This document shows, piece after piece, positions 43,553 through 52,884 of a stretch of DNA of 64,000 bases. This DNA is from Flavobacterium humidisoli (lineage in GTDB: Bacteria > Bacteroidota > Bacteroidia > Flavobacteriales > Flavobacteriaceae). The translations under genes and the position numbers were made by a program. The notes below the pieces were generated by a model that ran no database searches, was not told where the DNA came from, and saw only the letters and a list, made by a program, of their open reading frames with translations. Each line of letters opens with the position of its first letter. Position 1 is the first letter of the stretch. Where the stretch lies: positions 5,394,001-5,458,000 of the forward strand of contig NZ_CP096829.1 in the NCBI RefSeq assembly GCF_023272795.1, written 5' to 3'.

Positions 43553-43957
43553 TTAAGCAGTTCTTTTTACACTTCTTTCAAACTGAAGATCTAAGTAAGA
43601 ATCTATCTGCTTGCCCACCAATATGCGATCTTTGGTGGCAATTTTAGTCCTTATTTCGTTCTGATAAATATCTTTTACAAAAACAAAATAAACAAATTCG
43701 GCCTTGCTTCCGAATCTAATAGCTATAATAAACGAATAGCACAAAATTGCAGGAATAATGTAATACAAGTCCATTAAGTTGGAAAATAGCATGCAATAAT
43801 ATGTTGCAGCAGTTACGGCTAAAAAAGCACCGTTTTCAAGAAAATATTTTTTCTTTTTTTTAAGCAGTCCAATTTCTTTAATTTCATCAAACTGATACTG
43901 CCAATTCTTAGATTTGTAACGAAATCTAACCTTGTCGGAAAAAATTGTTAAAGGCAT
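43553..43957 (-). CDS. Small membrane protein of unknown function
   Basis: A 134-residue protein with a basic N-terminal part (LKKKKKYFLENGA), two membrane segments (about 44-63 and 66-83) and a cytosolic tail. The N- and C-terminal parts together (VRFRYKSKNWQYQFDEIKEI ... KAEFVYFVFVK) look like a PH-like fold interrupted by the hairpin, as in small bacterial membrane-associated proteins. The family is not recognised. It is monocistronic. Confidence 0.68.
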   Translation of the reverse strand: MPLTIFSDKVRFRYKSKNWQYQFDEIKEIGLLKKKKKYFLENGAFLAVTAATYYCMLFSNLMDLYYIIPAILCYSFIIAIRFGSKAEFVYFVFVKDIYQNEIRTKIATKDRILVGKQIDSYLDLQFERSVKRTA

Positions 43958-44179
43958 AATAATTTAGTAGGTAAAAATAGATTTAAGCTTCTAGTGAAAA
44001 ATCAATTTCTAAAAATCCTTAGGGGGAAAAAATTCTTAGATACGCAATATTAAGCATTAACACTTTTTTTTTCTTACAATTAACATTATAGAATATAACT
44101 ATCGGTTGTAATTAAATCTTTCGTAAAAGTTATCTTATGTTTTATTTCAAAAAAAATATCAAAGCAAGAAGATTCTTTT
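43958..44179. other. Intergenic region upstream of two repeat elements
   Basis: No gene or clear signal apart from the probable promoter of the small membrane protein gene. The rest of the 575-bp gap (to 44532) is occupied by the two palindromic repeats listed next. Confidence 0.4.
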
Positions 44180-44265
44180 GGGCGTTGCCTCCGGCCGGGC
44201 TATCCGCTTGTATCTTTTCCTTGTTAAAGAAACAAGAAAAAGGATACCGCTCCTATCCCTAACGC
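44180..44265. repeat. Dispersed palindromic repeat (GGGCGTT...AACGC family), copy 1
   Basis: An 86-bp element starts GGGCGTTGCC and ends CCCTAACGC. Inner arms (ATCTTTTCCTTGTT with AACAAGAAAAAGGAT) form a hairpin. A second copy is at 62969-63053. The GC-rich ends stand out from the AT-rich context. Confidence 0.8.
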
Positions 44266-44312
44266 ACACTCGGGTAAAATGACATTTTCAGTTTTAAATT
44301 TCAATGAATTAT

Positions 44313-44428
44313 CTCCAGTTTTAACTGGAGGTAAACAAATGTAGACAAAAAAGGCTTTAGCCAAACTTTACTTGTTTGGCTAAAGCCCAATTCATATTAA
44401 AACAAAAAATCTCCAGTTAAAACTGGAG
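44313..44428. repeat. MITE-like repeat bounded by CTCCAGTT palindromes
   Basis: Palindromes CTCCAGTTTTAACTGGAG (44313-44330) and CTCCAGTTAAAACTGGAG (44411-44428) bracket a 14-bp hairpin GGCTTTAGCCAAAC (44353-44366) with 44374-44387. There is no coding potential. Confidence 0.75.
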
Positions 44429-44532
44429 GCAATTTATTCTATATTGAAATCAAAATTCGTGTAATTAAACAGTTGTAAAATTCAGAATTCATCTATATCA
44501 AAATGAAAATTCGTGAATTCGTGGCAAAAAAC

Positions 44533-45609
44533 TCAATGCTCTCCATACCCTATATCATCCATTTTCCCACTAAAAACACGATACTGAATAATAAAGTAAA
44601 TAATCACGAGAAACAAAGCGACAAAAAACCAACTCAATCCAGCATTCAATCCGTATTCGTGAGCGGCCGTATTGTAAATTGTCAATGACGGATTTACTTT
44701 ATTTGTTGAAGGCAAAACATTCGGAAAAATTGAAACGGCTGTAGAAGCAAATCCGCCTAATAAAAATAAGGTTGAAAAAACAAATCCTTGACCGTCTTTT
44801 TTGAAAGAACGAACTTTGAATAATCCGGCAATTCCAACAAAAGTCATTACAGGAAAAAACCAAAGAATCGGATTTTCAACGAAATTATGAAATGGTTTTG
44901 GTTCGATAAAATGCCAAATTCCTAAAGAAATAAAGACCAAAATCAGTAAAACAAAATTCAGTTTAAAAACTACATTTTTCAATTTCGGATTCAAAGCTGA
45001 ATTTGTTTTATAAATAATCCAGTTTGCACCATGAATAGTCAAAGCAACAACGCTCACAACTCCTAAAAAAAGTGTAAACCAGTCGATAATTCCCAATTCA
45101 TTTGCTTGCGGACTAAAAGTCGGATTCCATAAAGGCAAAAAGAAAAAATGCGCTTCTTGCGTAGAAACTCCATTTTGCACCATTCCGAGATTCACTCCTC
45201 GAACAATATTTCCTAAAGCAATTCCGAAGAAAAGAGCCAAAAGCAGACTCGCAATTCCAAAAGCTTTATCCCAAATTGCTTCCCACATATGGTTATGAAT
45301 TTGTCCGCGCATTTCTAATCCGATTGCACGAAAAATCAAGAGCCATAAAATCATAATCAGAGGCAGATAAAATCCGCTAAAAGAAGATGCATATAGAGTT
45401 GGAAAAGCAAAAAACAAAACGCCTCCTGCTGCAATCAGCCAAACTTCATTGGCATCCCAAAACGGACCAATGGCGCTGGTTATCGCCTTTTTATCTTTCT
45501 CTGTATCAGCAAAAAATAAATGAATAATTCCTGCTCCAAAATCGTAACCGTCCAAAACCAGATAAACGGCCAGGATTCCCATTAAAACTACGTACCAAAA
45601 AAATTCCAT
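44533..45609 (-). CDS. cydB: Cytochrome bd oxidase subunit II
   Basis: A 358-residue membrane subunit with about eight segments. It starts MEFFWYVVLMGILAVYLVLDGYDFGAG, and the GYDFGAG and GPFWDANEVWLIAAGGVLFFAFP blocks are family signatures. With CydA it forms the quinol oxidase that reduces O2 at high affinity without pumping protons. It starts 2 nt after cydA, so the two are cotranscribed. No cydX-like small gene is seen. Overlap with microaerobic growth or sulfide tolerance fits the neighbouring sulfur genes. Confidence 0.96.
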   Translation of the reverse strand: MEFFWYVVLMGILAVYLVLDGYDFGAGIIHLFFADTEKDKKAITSAIGPFWDANEVWLIAAGGVLFFAFPTLYASSFSGFYLPLIMILWLLIFRAIGLEMRGQIHNHMWEAIWDKAFGIASLLLALFFGIALGNIVRGVNLGMVQNGVSTQEAHFFFLPLWNPTFSPQANELGIIDWFTLFLGVVSVVALTIHGANWIIYKTNSALNPKLKNVVFKLNFVLLILVFISLGIWHFIEPKPFHNFVENPILWFFPVMTFVGIAGLFKVRSFKKDGQGFVFSTLFLLGGFASTAVSIFPNVLPSTNKVNPSLTIYNTAAHEYGLNAGLSWFFVALFLVIIYFIIQYRVFSGKMDDIGYGEH

Positions 45610-45611
45610 AC

Positions 45612-46958
45612 TTATATTTTTTCTGTTGAAAGTTCCACGTTATGTGGTCCTTTATTGATAATTTTTCCAATTAAAAGCAAAAACAGCATTCCCAGCAAAA
45701 GGTATAAACCTATAAAACCTAATAAAGTAAATAAGGTATTTCCAGAAGAAACTGTTGGTGAAGCTCCTGCTGCTGTACGCAATAAATTATAAACTAGCCA
45801 AGGCTGTCTTCCTAATTCTGCCGTGTACCATCCTGTTGTATTGGCTATGTACGGAAACGGCATCATGAACATTAAAGACCATAAAATCCATTTGGTTTCA
45901 AACAATTTCCCTCTTATTAACTGAAAAAGCGAAATCACCATTAGACCAATAAATACAGTGCCAAGTCCCACCATAATATGATACGCATAATACAATCCAG
46001 AAATATTGGTCGGATGCAGATCTTCTTCAAACTGATCTAAACCTTTTATTTCCTGATCCCAGTTTCCATAAGTCAAGAAACTCAAAATATTAGGAACGGC
46101 AATTTTGTTGTCCAATTTTTTGTCTTTTACGTCAGGCTGACCAATTAAAACAATTTCTGAACCTTTTTTCTCAGTATGAAAAATTCCTTCCATAGCAGCA
46201 AAAGTTACAGGCTGATATTTCACAACATTTTTAGCCAATAAATCTCCTGTAGGAACAGCCACTATAACACTAGAAATTAATCCGAAGATTACGCCTGTTT
46301 TTAAAAACAATTTCCCAAAAGAAACATTCTTTTTACTTAAAATATAGAAAGCTCCAATTCCTGCAACCACAAATGAACTGGTTACCAACGAAGCTGCCTG
46401 ATTGTGCAGATAAGAAGGCCAAAGCCACGGATTTAAAAATAAAGCTTTGAAATTGGTTAGTACAAATTTTCCGTTTTCCAGAATTTCATAACCAACAGGA
46501 TTCTGCATCCAAGAATGTGTGGCGATAATAAGATAACCACTTGCCCAAGAACCAATCATGATTAATAATCCGGTTACAAAATGCCATTTATGTCCAAGGA
46601 GTTTTTCTCCAAATAAAAATATTCCAAGAAAAGAAGATTCGAGAAAGAAAGAAAACATTCCTTCCATGGCAAGCGTCTGTCCAATAATTCCGCCTGTTAG
46701 CTCAGAGAACTTGGCCCAGTTGGTTCCAAACTGAAATTCCATCGGAATTCCCGTTACAACACCCATTGCAAAATTGAGGGCGAAGATTTTCATCCAGAAA
46801 TGGGTGGCGTGATTGTATTGTTCGTCTTTAGTTTTGAGATATTTCCACTTGAAATAAACAATGATCAGAGAAAGACCCATTGTAAGTTGTGGAAAAAGAT
46901 AATGAAAAGTAATGGTGAAGGCAAATTGCATTCGATCATAAAAGAGCATTTCTTCCAT
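45612..46958 (-). CDS. cydA: Cytochrome bd oxidase subunit I
   Basis: A 448-residue subunit from ATG 46958 (MEEMLFYDRMQFAFTITFHYLFPQ), the usual family start; an upstream start at 46997 is unlikely. FHYLFPQ carries a haem-ligand His, EGMFSFFLESSFLG carries the conserved acidic residues of the proton channel, and GRQPW is the quinol-site signature. The protein is shorter than the 522-residue E. coli CydA, as expected for the short-Q-loop type. The protein is in the inner membrane and forms an operon with cydB. Confidence 0.96.
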   Translation of the reverse strand: MEEMLFYDRMQFAFTITFHYLFPQLTMGLSLIIVYFKWKYLKTKDEQYNHATHFWMKIFALNFAMGVVTGIPMEFQFGTNWAKFSELTGGIIGQTLAMEGMFSFFLESSFLGIFLFGEKLLGHKWHFVTGLLIMIGSWASGYLIIATHSWMQNPVGYEILENGKFVLTNFKALFLNPWLWPSYLHNQAASLVTSSFVVAGIGAFYILSKKNVSFGKLFLKTGVIFGLISSVIVAVPTGDLLAKNVVKYQPVTFAAMEGIFHTEKKGSEIVLIGQPDVKDKKLDNKIAVPNILSFLTYGNWDQEIKGLDQFEEDLHPTNISGLYYAYHIMVGLGTVFIGLMVISLFQLIRGKLFETKWILWSLMFMMPFPYIANTTGWYTAELGRQPWLVYNLLRTAAGASPTVSSGNTLFTLLGFIGLYLLLGMLFLLLIGKIINKGPHNVELSTEKI

Positions 46959-47162
46959 AATGGTAATTTGTTTATGAAGTTCCACAAATTTAACCATTCA
47001 AACCCGAATTAACGTCCTTTAAAAAAAGTTTATGACCTGATATTTGTTAAACTTTTCAACAATTTAAAGGGTAGAAATGACACTTGTTCTTTTTTACAAG
47101 TACGTACAGTTTGTCATTTCGACGAAAAGAAATGACAAGATTATGTATAGATTTACGTGATC

Positions 47163-47243
47163 AAACATAGCCCGCGTTTTCAACCGTGGGAAACGTATCG
47201 TGATTCTGCATGAGTTCCTGCGGTTAAAACCGCAGCTATGTTT
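47163..47243. repeat. Palindromic repeat with AAACATAGC/GCTATGTTT ends
   Basis: Terminal arms AAACATAGC (47163-47171) and GCTATGTTT (47235-47243) enclose two smaller palindromes, including CTGCGGTTAAAACCGCAG. It has the same plan as the element at 44313 but a different sequence. It lies between cydA and the HD gene. Confidence 0.7.
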
Positions 47244-47269
47244 AATTTTGATTGCGTGATTATTATGGG

Positions 47270-47860
47270 TTATTTTTCTAAAATACCTTTTTCTACACTT
47301 TCGTTAATCAAACCCTCGGCGTAATTCCATAATGATTCTGAACCATTTTTAATGACGCTTTTCTTTTCGTAAACTTTATCATATTTCACTCCAAACTCTT
47401 TCCAAGTTCCGCCATCGTTAGATGTATTCTGCAATAAAGGCTCCAATCTGTCCATAGATCTTGCAAATTTGGCTTCGTTGGTTTCTCCTGCTTCAAATTC
47501 TTCCCAAATGGTAATTAATTCTTCGGCTTGTTTTTCAGGCAGTAAACCAAATATTCTATTTGCCGCCAATCGTTCTTCATCTGTATTATCATGATTTTTT
47601 ACAGTATCATACATAAAAACATCACCAGCATCAATTTCGACAATATCATGAATCAAAACCATTTTTACGACTTTCAAAACATCTATCTGTTCATTGGAAT
47701 GTTCTGCCAAAACAATTGCCATTAAAGCCAAATGCCAACTGTGTTCTGCATCATTTTCGCATCTGTCGCTGTTAAACAATTTTGTCTTGCGCTGAATGTA
47801 TTTTACTTTATCAATTTCTTTTATAAAAGCAATTTGATCCAATAAGTGTTGTGTATTCAT
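47270..47860 (-). CDS. HD-domain hydrolase (YfbR-like nucleotidase family)
   Basis: A 196-residue protein from ATG 47860; a longer frame upstream lacks support. The HD metal site is seen as NDAEHSWHLALMA (first His), VLIHDIVEIDAGD (His-Asp) and SMDRLEPLLQ (last Asp). The arrangement fits the HD_3 group that includes 5'-deoxynucleotidases. It would act on nucleotides in the cytosol; the exact substrate is not shown by the sequence. Confidence 0.9.
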   Translation of the reverse strand: MNTQHLLDQIAFIKEIDKVKYIQRKTKLFNSDRCENDAEHSWHLALMAIVLAEHSNEQIDVLKVVKMVLIHDIVEIDAGDVFMYDTVKNHDNTDEERLAANRIFGLLPEKQAEELITIWEEFEAGETNEAKFARSMDRLEPLLQNTSNDGGTWKEFGVKYDKVYEKKSVIKNGSESLWNYAEGLINESVEKGILEK

Positions 47861-47995
47861 TTTATTTTTTGTTTTGAAATGACATTCGTCATATGCAAAA
47901 TTAAAGCTTAAAGCGTAATTGCTCAACTTTAAATTTAGTTTATCTCAACCGAATATGACAAACGCCACTTTTTTTTACACAAAAACCTAATTTCT

Positions 47996-48039
47996 GTAAC
48001 ATTAGTCACCTATTTTTTTAAAAAACAAAGTTACCTTTG
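47996..48039 (+). promoter_or_regulatory. Crp/Fnr-type site plus promoter of the persulfide dioxygenase operon
   Basis: The palindrome GTAAC-ATTA-GTCAC (47996-48009) lies upstream of the -7 box TACCTTTG (48032-48039). Spacing equals that at the TauE gene, so the regulator at 41298 probably controls both. Confidence 0.65.
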
Positions 48040-48065
48040 TATCCCATCATTTTACAATACCTATC

Positions 48066-49481
48066 ATGAAAATAGAACAAATTTACACCGGATGCCTCGC
48101 TCAAGGTGCATATTATATCACTTCAAATGGCGAAGCGGCCATTATTGATCCGCTTAGAGAAATTCAGCCTTATCTGGATCGTTTAGAGCGTGATGGCGTT
48201 AAACTGAAATATATTTTTGAAACGCATTTTCACGCCGATTTCGTTTCTGGTCACGTTGATTTAAGCAAAGAAACCGGAGCGCCAATCGTTTACGGTCCAA
48301 ATGCTGCTTGCGAATTTGATTGCATTTCTGCAAAAGACGGTCAGGAATTCAAAATCGGAAAAATAACAATTAAGGCACTGCATACTCCAGGTCATACCAT
48401 GGAAAGCACTACTTTTTTACTGATTGATGAAAACGGAAAAGATCATGCTATTTTTTCTGGTGATACTTTATTTATCGGAGATGTTGGCCGCCCTGATTTG
48501 GCTCAAAAAGCAGCTGGAATGACACAAGATCAATTGGCTGGAATTTTATTTCATTCGCTAAGAGATAAAATCATGACTTTGGCTGATGACGTAATTGTAT
48601 ATCCTGCGCATGGTGCGGGAAGCGCTTGCGGAAAAAACATGAGCAAAGAAACCGTTTCAACAATCGGAAATCAAAAAGCAACAAATTATGCTTTGCGTGC
48701 TAATATGACCGAAGAAGAATTCATCAAAGAAGTAACAGATGGATTATTGCCTCCTCCAGCCTATTTTAGCATGAACGTTGCCATGAATAAACAAGGTTAT
48801 GAAAGCTTTGAAACAGTTTTACACAACGGAATGAAAGCTATAAATGTAAAAGAATTTGAAGCAGTTGCTGAAGAAACTGGCGCTCTAATTCTAGACACAA
48901 GAAGCGCAGCAGATTTCAGCAAAGGGTTTATTCCGCAATCTATCAATATCGGAATCAATGGTGATTTTGCGCCGTGGGTTGGAACTTTAATTGCCGATGT
49001 AAAACAGCCTATTATTTTGGTTACTGCGACTGGCATGGAAGAAGAAACTGTAACGCGTTTAAGCCGTGTGGGGTTTGATACAATTATCGGACATTTAGAA
49101 GGCGGTTTTGAAGCTTGGCAAAATGCTGGTTTCGAAATTGACACCGTTAACAGAATCACGGCAGAACAATTTTCAAATGAGTTTAAATTTGGCGAAGACA
49201 AAGTAATTGATATCCGTAAAGAAACAGAATACGAAGCAGAACATATTGATGACGCTTACAGCAAACCTTTGGCTTATATAAATGATTGGGTAAAAGATAT
49301 TAATCCAAATGAGCATTTTTATTTGCATTGTGCTGGCGGTTACAGAAGTATGATTGCTGCCTCTATCCTTCAAGCAAGAGGTTTCAGAAACTTTTCTGAA
49401 GTAGAAGGCGGTTTCGGAGCGATTTCTAAAACCAATGTCCCAAAATCAGATTTTGTTTGTCAAAGTAAAGTATTAAAATAA
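48066..49481 (+). CDS. Persulfide dioxygenase-rhodanese fusion (MBL-fold)
   Basis: A 471-residue protein. The N-terminal metallo-beta-lactamase domain of ETHE1 type has THFHADFVSGH (metal ligands, about 56-66), HTPGHTMES and GDTLFIGDVGRPDL, and should oxidise glutathione- or other persulfides to sulfite. Two rhodanese domains follow: the first (about 255-355) has LDTRSAADF but no Cys at the active loop (VTATGMEEE), and the second (about 370-465) has YLHCAGGYRS with the active Cys. So one rhodanese domain is inactive. It heads an operon with two YeeE/YedE genes. Confidence 0.93.
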   Translation: MKIEQIYTGCLAQGAYYITSNGEAAIIDPLREIQPYLDRLERDGVKLKYIFETHFHADFVSGHVDLSKETGAPIVYGPNAACEFDCISAKDGQEFKIGKITIKALHTPGHTMESTTFLLIDENGKDHAIFSGDTLFIGDVGRPDLAQKAAGMTQDQLAGILFHSLRDKIMTLADDVIVYPAHGAGSACGKNMSKETVSTIGNQKATNYALRANMTEEEFIKEVTDGLLPPPAYFSMNVAMNKQGYESFETVLHNGMKAINVKEFEAVAEETGALILDTRSAADFSKGFIPQSINIGINGDFAPWVGTLIADVKQPIILVTATGMEEETVTRLSRVGFDTIIGHLEGGFEAWQNAGFEIDTVNRITAEQFSNEFKFGEDKVIDIRKETEYEAEHIDDAYSKPLAYINDWVKDINPNEHFYLHCAGGYRSMIAASILQARGFRNFSEVEGGFGAISKTNVPKSDFVCQSKVLK

Positions 49482-49490
49482 TTTTTTAAG

Positions 49491-49562
49491 GTACAGAGAG
49501 ACAAAGGTTCAAAGCTGCAAAGTTTTTCCCTTTGAGCCTCTGTTCCTTTGAACCTTTGAACC
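49491..49562. repeat. Hairpin of iterated 8-nt words
   Basis: The left arm carries CAAAGGTTCAAAGCTGCAAAG and the right arm TTTGAACCTTTGAACCT, both with period 8 and mutually complementary. It lies in the gap between the persulfide dioxygenase and YeeE genes. Confidence 0.6.
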
Positions 49563-49571
49563 TAAAAAAAT

Positions 49572-50135
49572 ATGCTAGAAATCATTAAAGAACCATGGCC
49601 TTGGTATGTTGCAGGTCCGTTGATTGGATTAACAGTTCCAATTTTATTAATTATTGGGAATAAATCTTTCGGGATTAGTTCTTCATTGCGTCATATTTGC
49701 GCAGCTTGTATTCCTGCAAATATTTCGTTTTTTAAATACGACTGGAAAAAAGAAAGCTGGAATTTATTCTTCGTCTTAGGAATATTTTTCGGTGGTTTTA
49801 TCGCAGCTCACTTTTTATCGAATCCAAATCCTGTGGAAATTGCTTCTGAATTATCAGAGAAATTAGCGACTTACGGAATTACAGATCACAGTGGTTTAGT
49901 TCCGTCGCAATTATTTTCTTGGGAAAGTTTATTAACACTTCGCGGATTTATCATGATTGTGGTTGGCGGATTTTTAGTAGGTTTTGGAACGCGTTACGCC
50001 GGCGGCTGTACAAGCGGACACGCGATTATGGGATTATCAAACTTACAATGGCCTTCACTGGTTGCTACAATCTGTTTTATGATTGGCGGTTTTGTAATGG
50101 CGCTTCTGATTTTACCTTATATTCTTTCACTTTAA
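49572..50135 (+). CDS. YeeE/YedE-family membrane protein (sulfur transport), first half
   Basis: A 187-residue membrane protein with about five segments. It has the family motif GFGTRYAGGCTSGHAIMGL, with a Cys in a conserved loop used for thiosulfate or sulfur-species transport in TsuA-type proteins. It corresponds to half of a full-length YeeE; the next gene encodes the other half. Their split form is common in this phylum. The context is a persulfide-oxidation operon. Confidence 0.9.
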   Translation: MLEIIKEPWPWYVAGPLIGLTVPILLIIGNKSFGISSSLRHICAACIPANISFFKYDWKKESWNLFFVLGIFFGGFIAAHFLSNPNPVEIASELSEKLATYGITDHSGLVPSQLFSWESLLTLRGFIMIVVGGFLVGFGTRYAGGCTSGHAIMGLSNLQWPSLVATICFMIGGFVMALLILPYILSL

Positions 50136-50145
50136 AATTTCAAAA

Positions 50146-50622
50146 ATGAGTTTAGAAAATAAAAATATAGACGGCGAAGGAATCAACGCAAGCCAGAGAA
50201 AAGAAAATACATTCGCAAACCTAAAATATTTAATCGTTGGAATCTTTTTCGGAATTGTATTCGTAAAAGCAGAAATCATTAGTTGGTTTCGTATTCAGGA
50301 AATGTTCAATCTTGAATCGTTTCATATGTATGGTGTAATTGGATGCGCTGTTGCTGTTGGATTAATTTCAGTACAATTGATTAAAAAATTCAATATCAAA
50401 ACTCTTGATGGCGAAAAAATCGAAATTCAGCCAAAGACTTTCAACAAAGGACAAATCTACGGCGGATTATTATTCGGTTTCGGATGGGCTATTACTGGTG
50501 CTTGCCCTGGTCCGCTTTTCGCTCAAATTGGAACTGGCGCTACTGTAATCGTGGTTACTTTGGTAAGTGCAATTGCCGGAACTTGGGTTTATGGTTTGAT
50601 TAAAGATAAACTGCCTCACTAG
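50146..50622 (+). CDS. YeeE/YedE-family membrane protein (sulfur transport), second half
   Basis: A 158-residue membrane protein with about four segments and the motif FGWAITGACPGPLFAQIG, again with a conserved Cys. It starts 10 nt after the first half, so the two probably form a heterodimer that moves thiosulfate, persulfide or a related sulfur species. A strong terminator follows at 50672. Confidence 0.9.
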   Translation: MSLENKNIDGEGINASQRKENTFANLKYLIVGIFFGIVFVKAEIISWFRIQEMFNLESFHMYGVIGCAVAVGLISVQLIKKFNIKTLDGEKIEIQPKTFNKGQIYGGLLFGFGWAITGACPGPLFAQIGTGATVIVVTLVSAIAGTWVYGLIKDKLPH

Positions 50623-50671
50623 GATTTTGTTTTTCTTGTTTCATGTTTTAAGTTTCAAGTTAACATAACGT

Positions 50672-50704
50672 AAACCCGACAAGTTTAAAAAACCTGTCGG
50701 GTTT
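50672..50704 (+). terminator. Intrinsic terminator of the sulfur operon
   Basis: AAACCCGACA pairs with TGTCGGGTTT (50672-50681 with 50695-50704), followed by a T-rich stretch. Confidence 0.9.
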
Positions 50705-50744
50705 ATTCTTTTAAAAAAAGATTCATTTCGTAGGAATGTCTCGG

Positions 50745-50881
50745 CGGTAGAAAATTAGATGTGATTGCGATTATACGTTCCTTAGGAACGTTTGAGATAC
50801 ATTGCGGCAAATACGTTATTTTCATAAAATCACGCGTCCCTACAGGACACAATACAAAACAATATAATCATTTTTCTACCG
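50745..50881. repeat. MITE-like element with CGGTAGAAAA inverted ends
   Basis: CGGTAGAAAA (50745-50754) and TTTTCTACCG (50872-50881) are inverted ends of a 137-bp element with inner palindromes (CGTTCCTTAGGAACG; GTCCCTACAGGAC). The arms of an iterated-word hairpin (TTTCAAG-type near 50640-50660; CTTGAAA-type near 50960-50990) lie on both sides, so the element and terminator seem to sit inside an older hairpin. An open frame from 50761 inside it is spurious. Confidence 0.7.
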
Positions 50882-51090
50882 ACGAAATATTATTACAGAA
50901 TATAAAAAACATTCCTTTCTCCATAAAACTTCCAATTTCAATATAGATTTCGAATATCCACTTGAAACCTGAAACTTGAAACCTGAAACCAAACAAAACC
51001 AAAAACTTTTTCTTCATCAATTTTTAATTTCATTTCGTTAAGTTTGCTTCAAACAACATTTCCAAAAAAATAAATTTTTAAAGCCAAAAC

Positions 51091-52668
51091 ATGAATCGTT
51101 CTGAACAATTAGCCAAACTAAAAAATACCGAAAATTGGGACGTAATCATTATAGGTGGTGGAGCAAGCGGACTCGGAACTGCAATTGATGCAGCAAGTCG
51201 CGGGTACAAAACAATCTTATTTGAAGCCGTAGATTTTGCAAAAGGAACTTCGAGCAGAAGCACCAAGTTGGTTCATGGTGGCGTACGCTATTTGGCACAA
51301 GGCGATGTGCATTTAGTTAGAGAAGCATTAAAAGAAAGAGGATTATTGGCACAAAATGCAAATCATTTAGTTAAAAATCAATCCTTTGTTATTCCAAATT
51401 ATCATTGGTTTAGCGGTTATTTTTATACAATCGGATTAAAGATTTACGATTTATTGTCTGGTTACCTGAGTTTAGGAAGTTCTAAATATCTTTCGAAAAA
51501 GAGAACTATTGAAATGCTTGCAAACGTAGAAGAAAATGGATTGGTGAACGGTGTTATTTATCATGATGGCCAATTTGATGATTCTCGTTTAGCGATTAAC
51601 CTAGCTCAAACGGCTGTAGAAAACGGAGCTTGTGTTTTAAATTATGTAAAAGTTGTCAATTTGCTAAAAGATGACAAAAACCAAGTTGTTGGTGTTCAAG
51701 TTCAAGATCAGGAAAGCGGAATTAAACAGGATATAAAAGGTTCTGCCGTAATTAACGCGACTGGTGTTTTTACAAATGCAATCATGAAATTGAATGATAA
51801 CGTTTATAAAAAATACATTGTTCCTAGTCAGGGAATACACTTAGTATTTGACAAATCTTTTCTACCAGGAGAAAATGCTTTAATGATTCCAAAAACAAAA
51901 GATGGAAGGGTTTTATTTGCCGTTCCGTGGCATAATCGTGTTGTAGTTGGAACGACCGATACTTTAATTAAAAAACAAAGTTTAGAACCCATTGCCTTAG
52001 AAAGCGAAATTCAATTTGTTCTCGAAACCGCTCAACGTTTTCTAACCAAGAAACCCACAAGAGCAGATGTTCTTTCTGTTTTTGCAGGATTGCGCCCATT
52101 AGCTGCACCCAAAGAAGAAGGTAAAAGTACCAAAGAAGTTTCTAGAAGTCATAAAATTATAGTTTCAGAAACGGGTCTAATTACTATTACTGGAGGAAAA
52201 TGGACAACGTACAGAAAAATTGCTGAAGATATTATTGATAAAGCAATCAAAACAGGAAAATTATCTCCGAAGGAATGTCGCACAGAACATCTTCCCATTC
52301 ATGGAAATAAAGCTACAAATTCTTTAGATAGAGAAAATCACCTTTATATATATGGTTCTGATATTCCGAAAATAATTGAATTGCAAGAAAGCAAGCAAGA
52401 ATTAAAAGAAAAACTGCATTCTGATCACGAATTTACGATGGCAGAAGTCGTTTGGGCTATTCGTTATGAAATGGCAAGAACTGTAGATGATATTTTAGCC
52501 AGACGAGTTCGTCTTTTGTTCTTAGATGCGAGGGCTGCAATTGAAGTTTCTGATAAAACGGCAAGAGTAATAGCTAAAGAATTAGAACATGATGAAGCTT
52601 GGATAAACACAGAAATTGAAAATTTCAGACAAATTGCAAACGGTTTTCTTCTCTCAGAATTCCAATAA
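51091..52668 (+). CDS. glpD: FAD-dependent glycerol-3-phosphate dehydrogenase
   Basis: A 525-residue membrane-associated flavoprotein that oxidises glycerol 3-phosphate to dihydroxyacetone phosphate and passes electrons to quinone. The N-terminal dinucleotide fold is IIIGGGASGLGTAIDAASRG (about 20-39), followed by GTSSRSTKLVHGGVRYLAQG, the family signature. The C-terminal domain (MAEVVWAIRYEMARTVDDIL, about 450-470) is the DAO_C region. No glpK or glpF is adjacent. Confidence 0.95.
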   Translation: MNRSEQLAKLKNTENWDVIIIGGGASGLGTAIDAASRGYKTILFEAVDFAKGTSSRSTKLVHGGVRYLAQGDVHLVREALKERGLLAQNANHLVKNQSFVIPNYHWFSGYFYTIGLKIYDLLSGYLSLGSSKYLSKKRTIEMLANVEENGLVNGVIYHDGQFDDSRLAINLAQTAVENGACVLNYVKVVNLLKDDKNQVVGVQVQDQESGIKQDIKGSAVINATGVFTNAIMKLNDNVYKKYIVPSQGIHLVFDKSFLPGENALMIPKTKDGRVLFAVPWHNRVVVGTTDTLIKKQSLEPIALESEIQFVLETAQRFLTKKPTRADVLSVFAGLRPLAAPKEEGKSTKEVSRSHKIIVSETGLITITGGKWTTYRKIAEDIIDKAIKTGKLSPKECRTEHLPIHGNKATNSLDRENHLYIYGSDIPKIIELQESKQELKEKLHSDHEFTMAEVVWAIRYEMARTVDDILARRVRLLFLDARAAIEVSDKTARVIAKELEHDEAWINTEIENFRQIANGFLLSEFQ

Positions 52669-52884
52669 ATCGTAAATCTAGTCTATTTTAAGCAACTTCA
52701 TTTTGAAATCTTCTTACAAAAAGCTATTTAAAAAATAGGATAAAACAGAATTACCTCTTCATTTTAAAAAATCATTAATTCACATTATATCAGCTCGTTA
52801 TATTAAAAAATTACATTAATTTTAGTATCAAAAAACTATACTCAAAAGCGCAATTAGCCATGTTAACAAATAATTAACACAACA
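52669..52884. other. Intergenic region between glpD and the MarR operon
   Basis: AT-rich, with no gene or strong hairpin; it leads into the MarR operator region. Confidence 0.35.

Noticed and set aside
50761..50946. Open frame of 61 codons after the YeeE operon
   Set aside because: It lies within the MITE-like element (50745-50881), follows its palindromes and has no signal, domain or start context.
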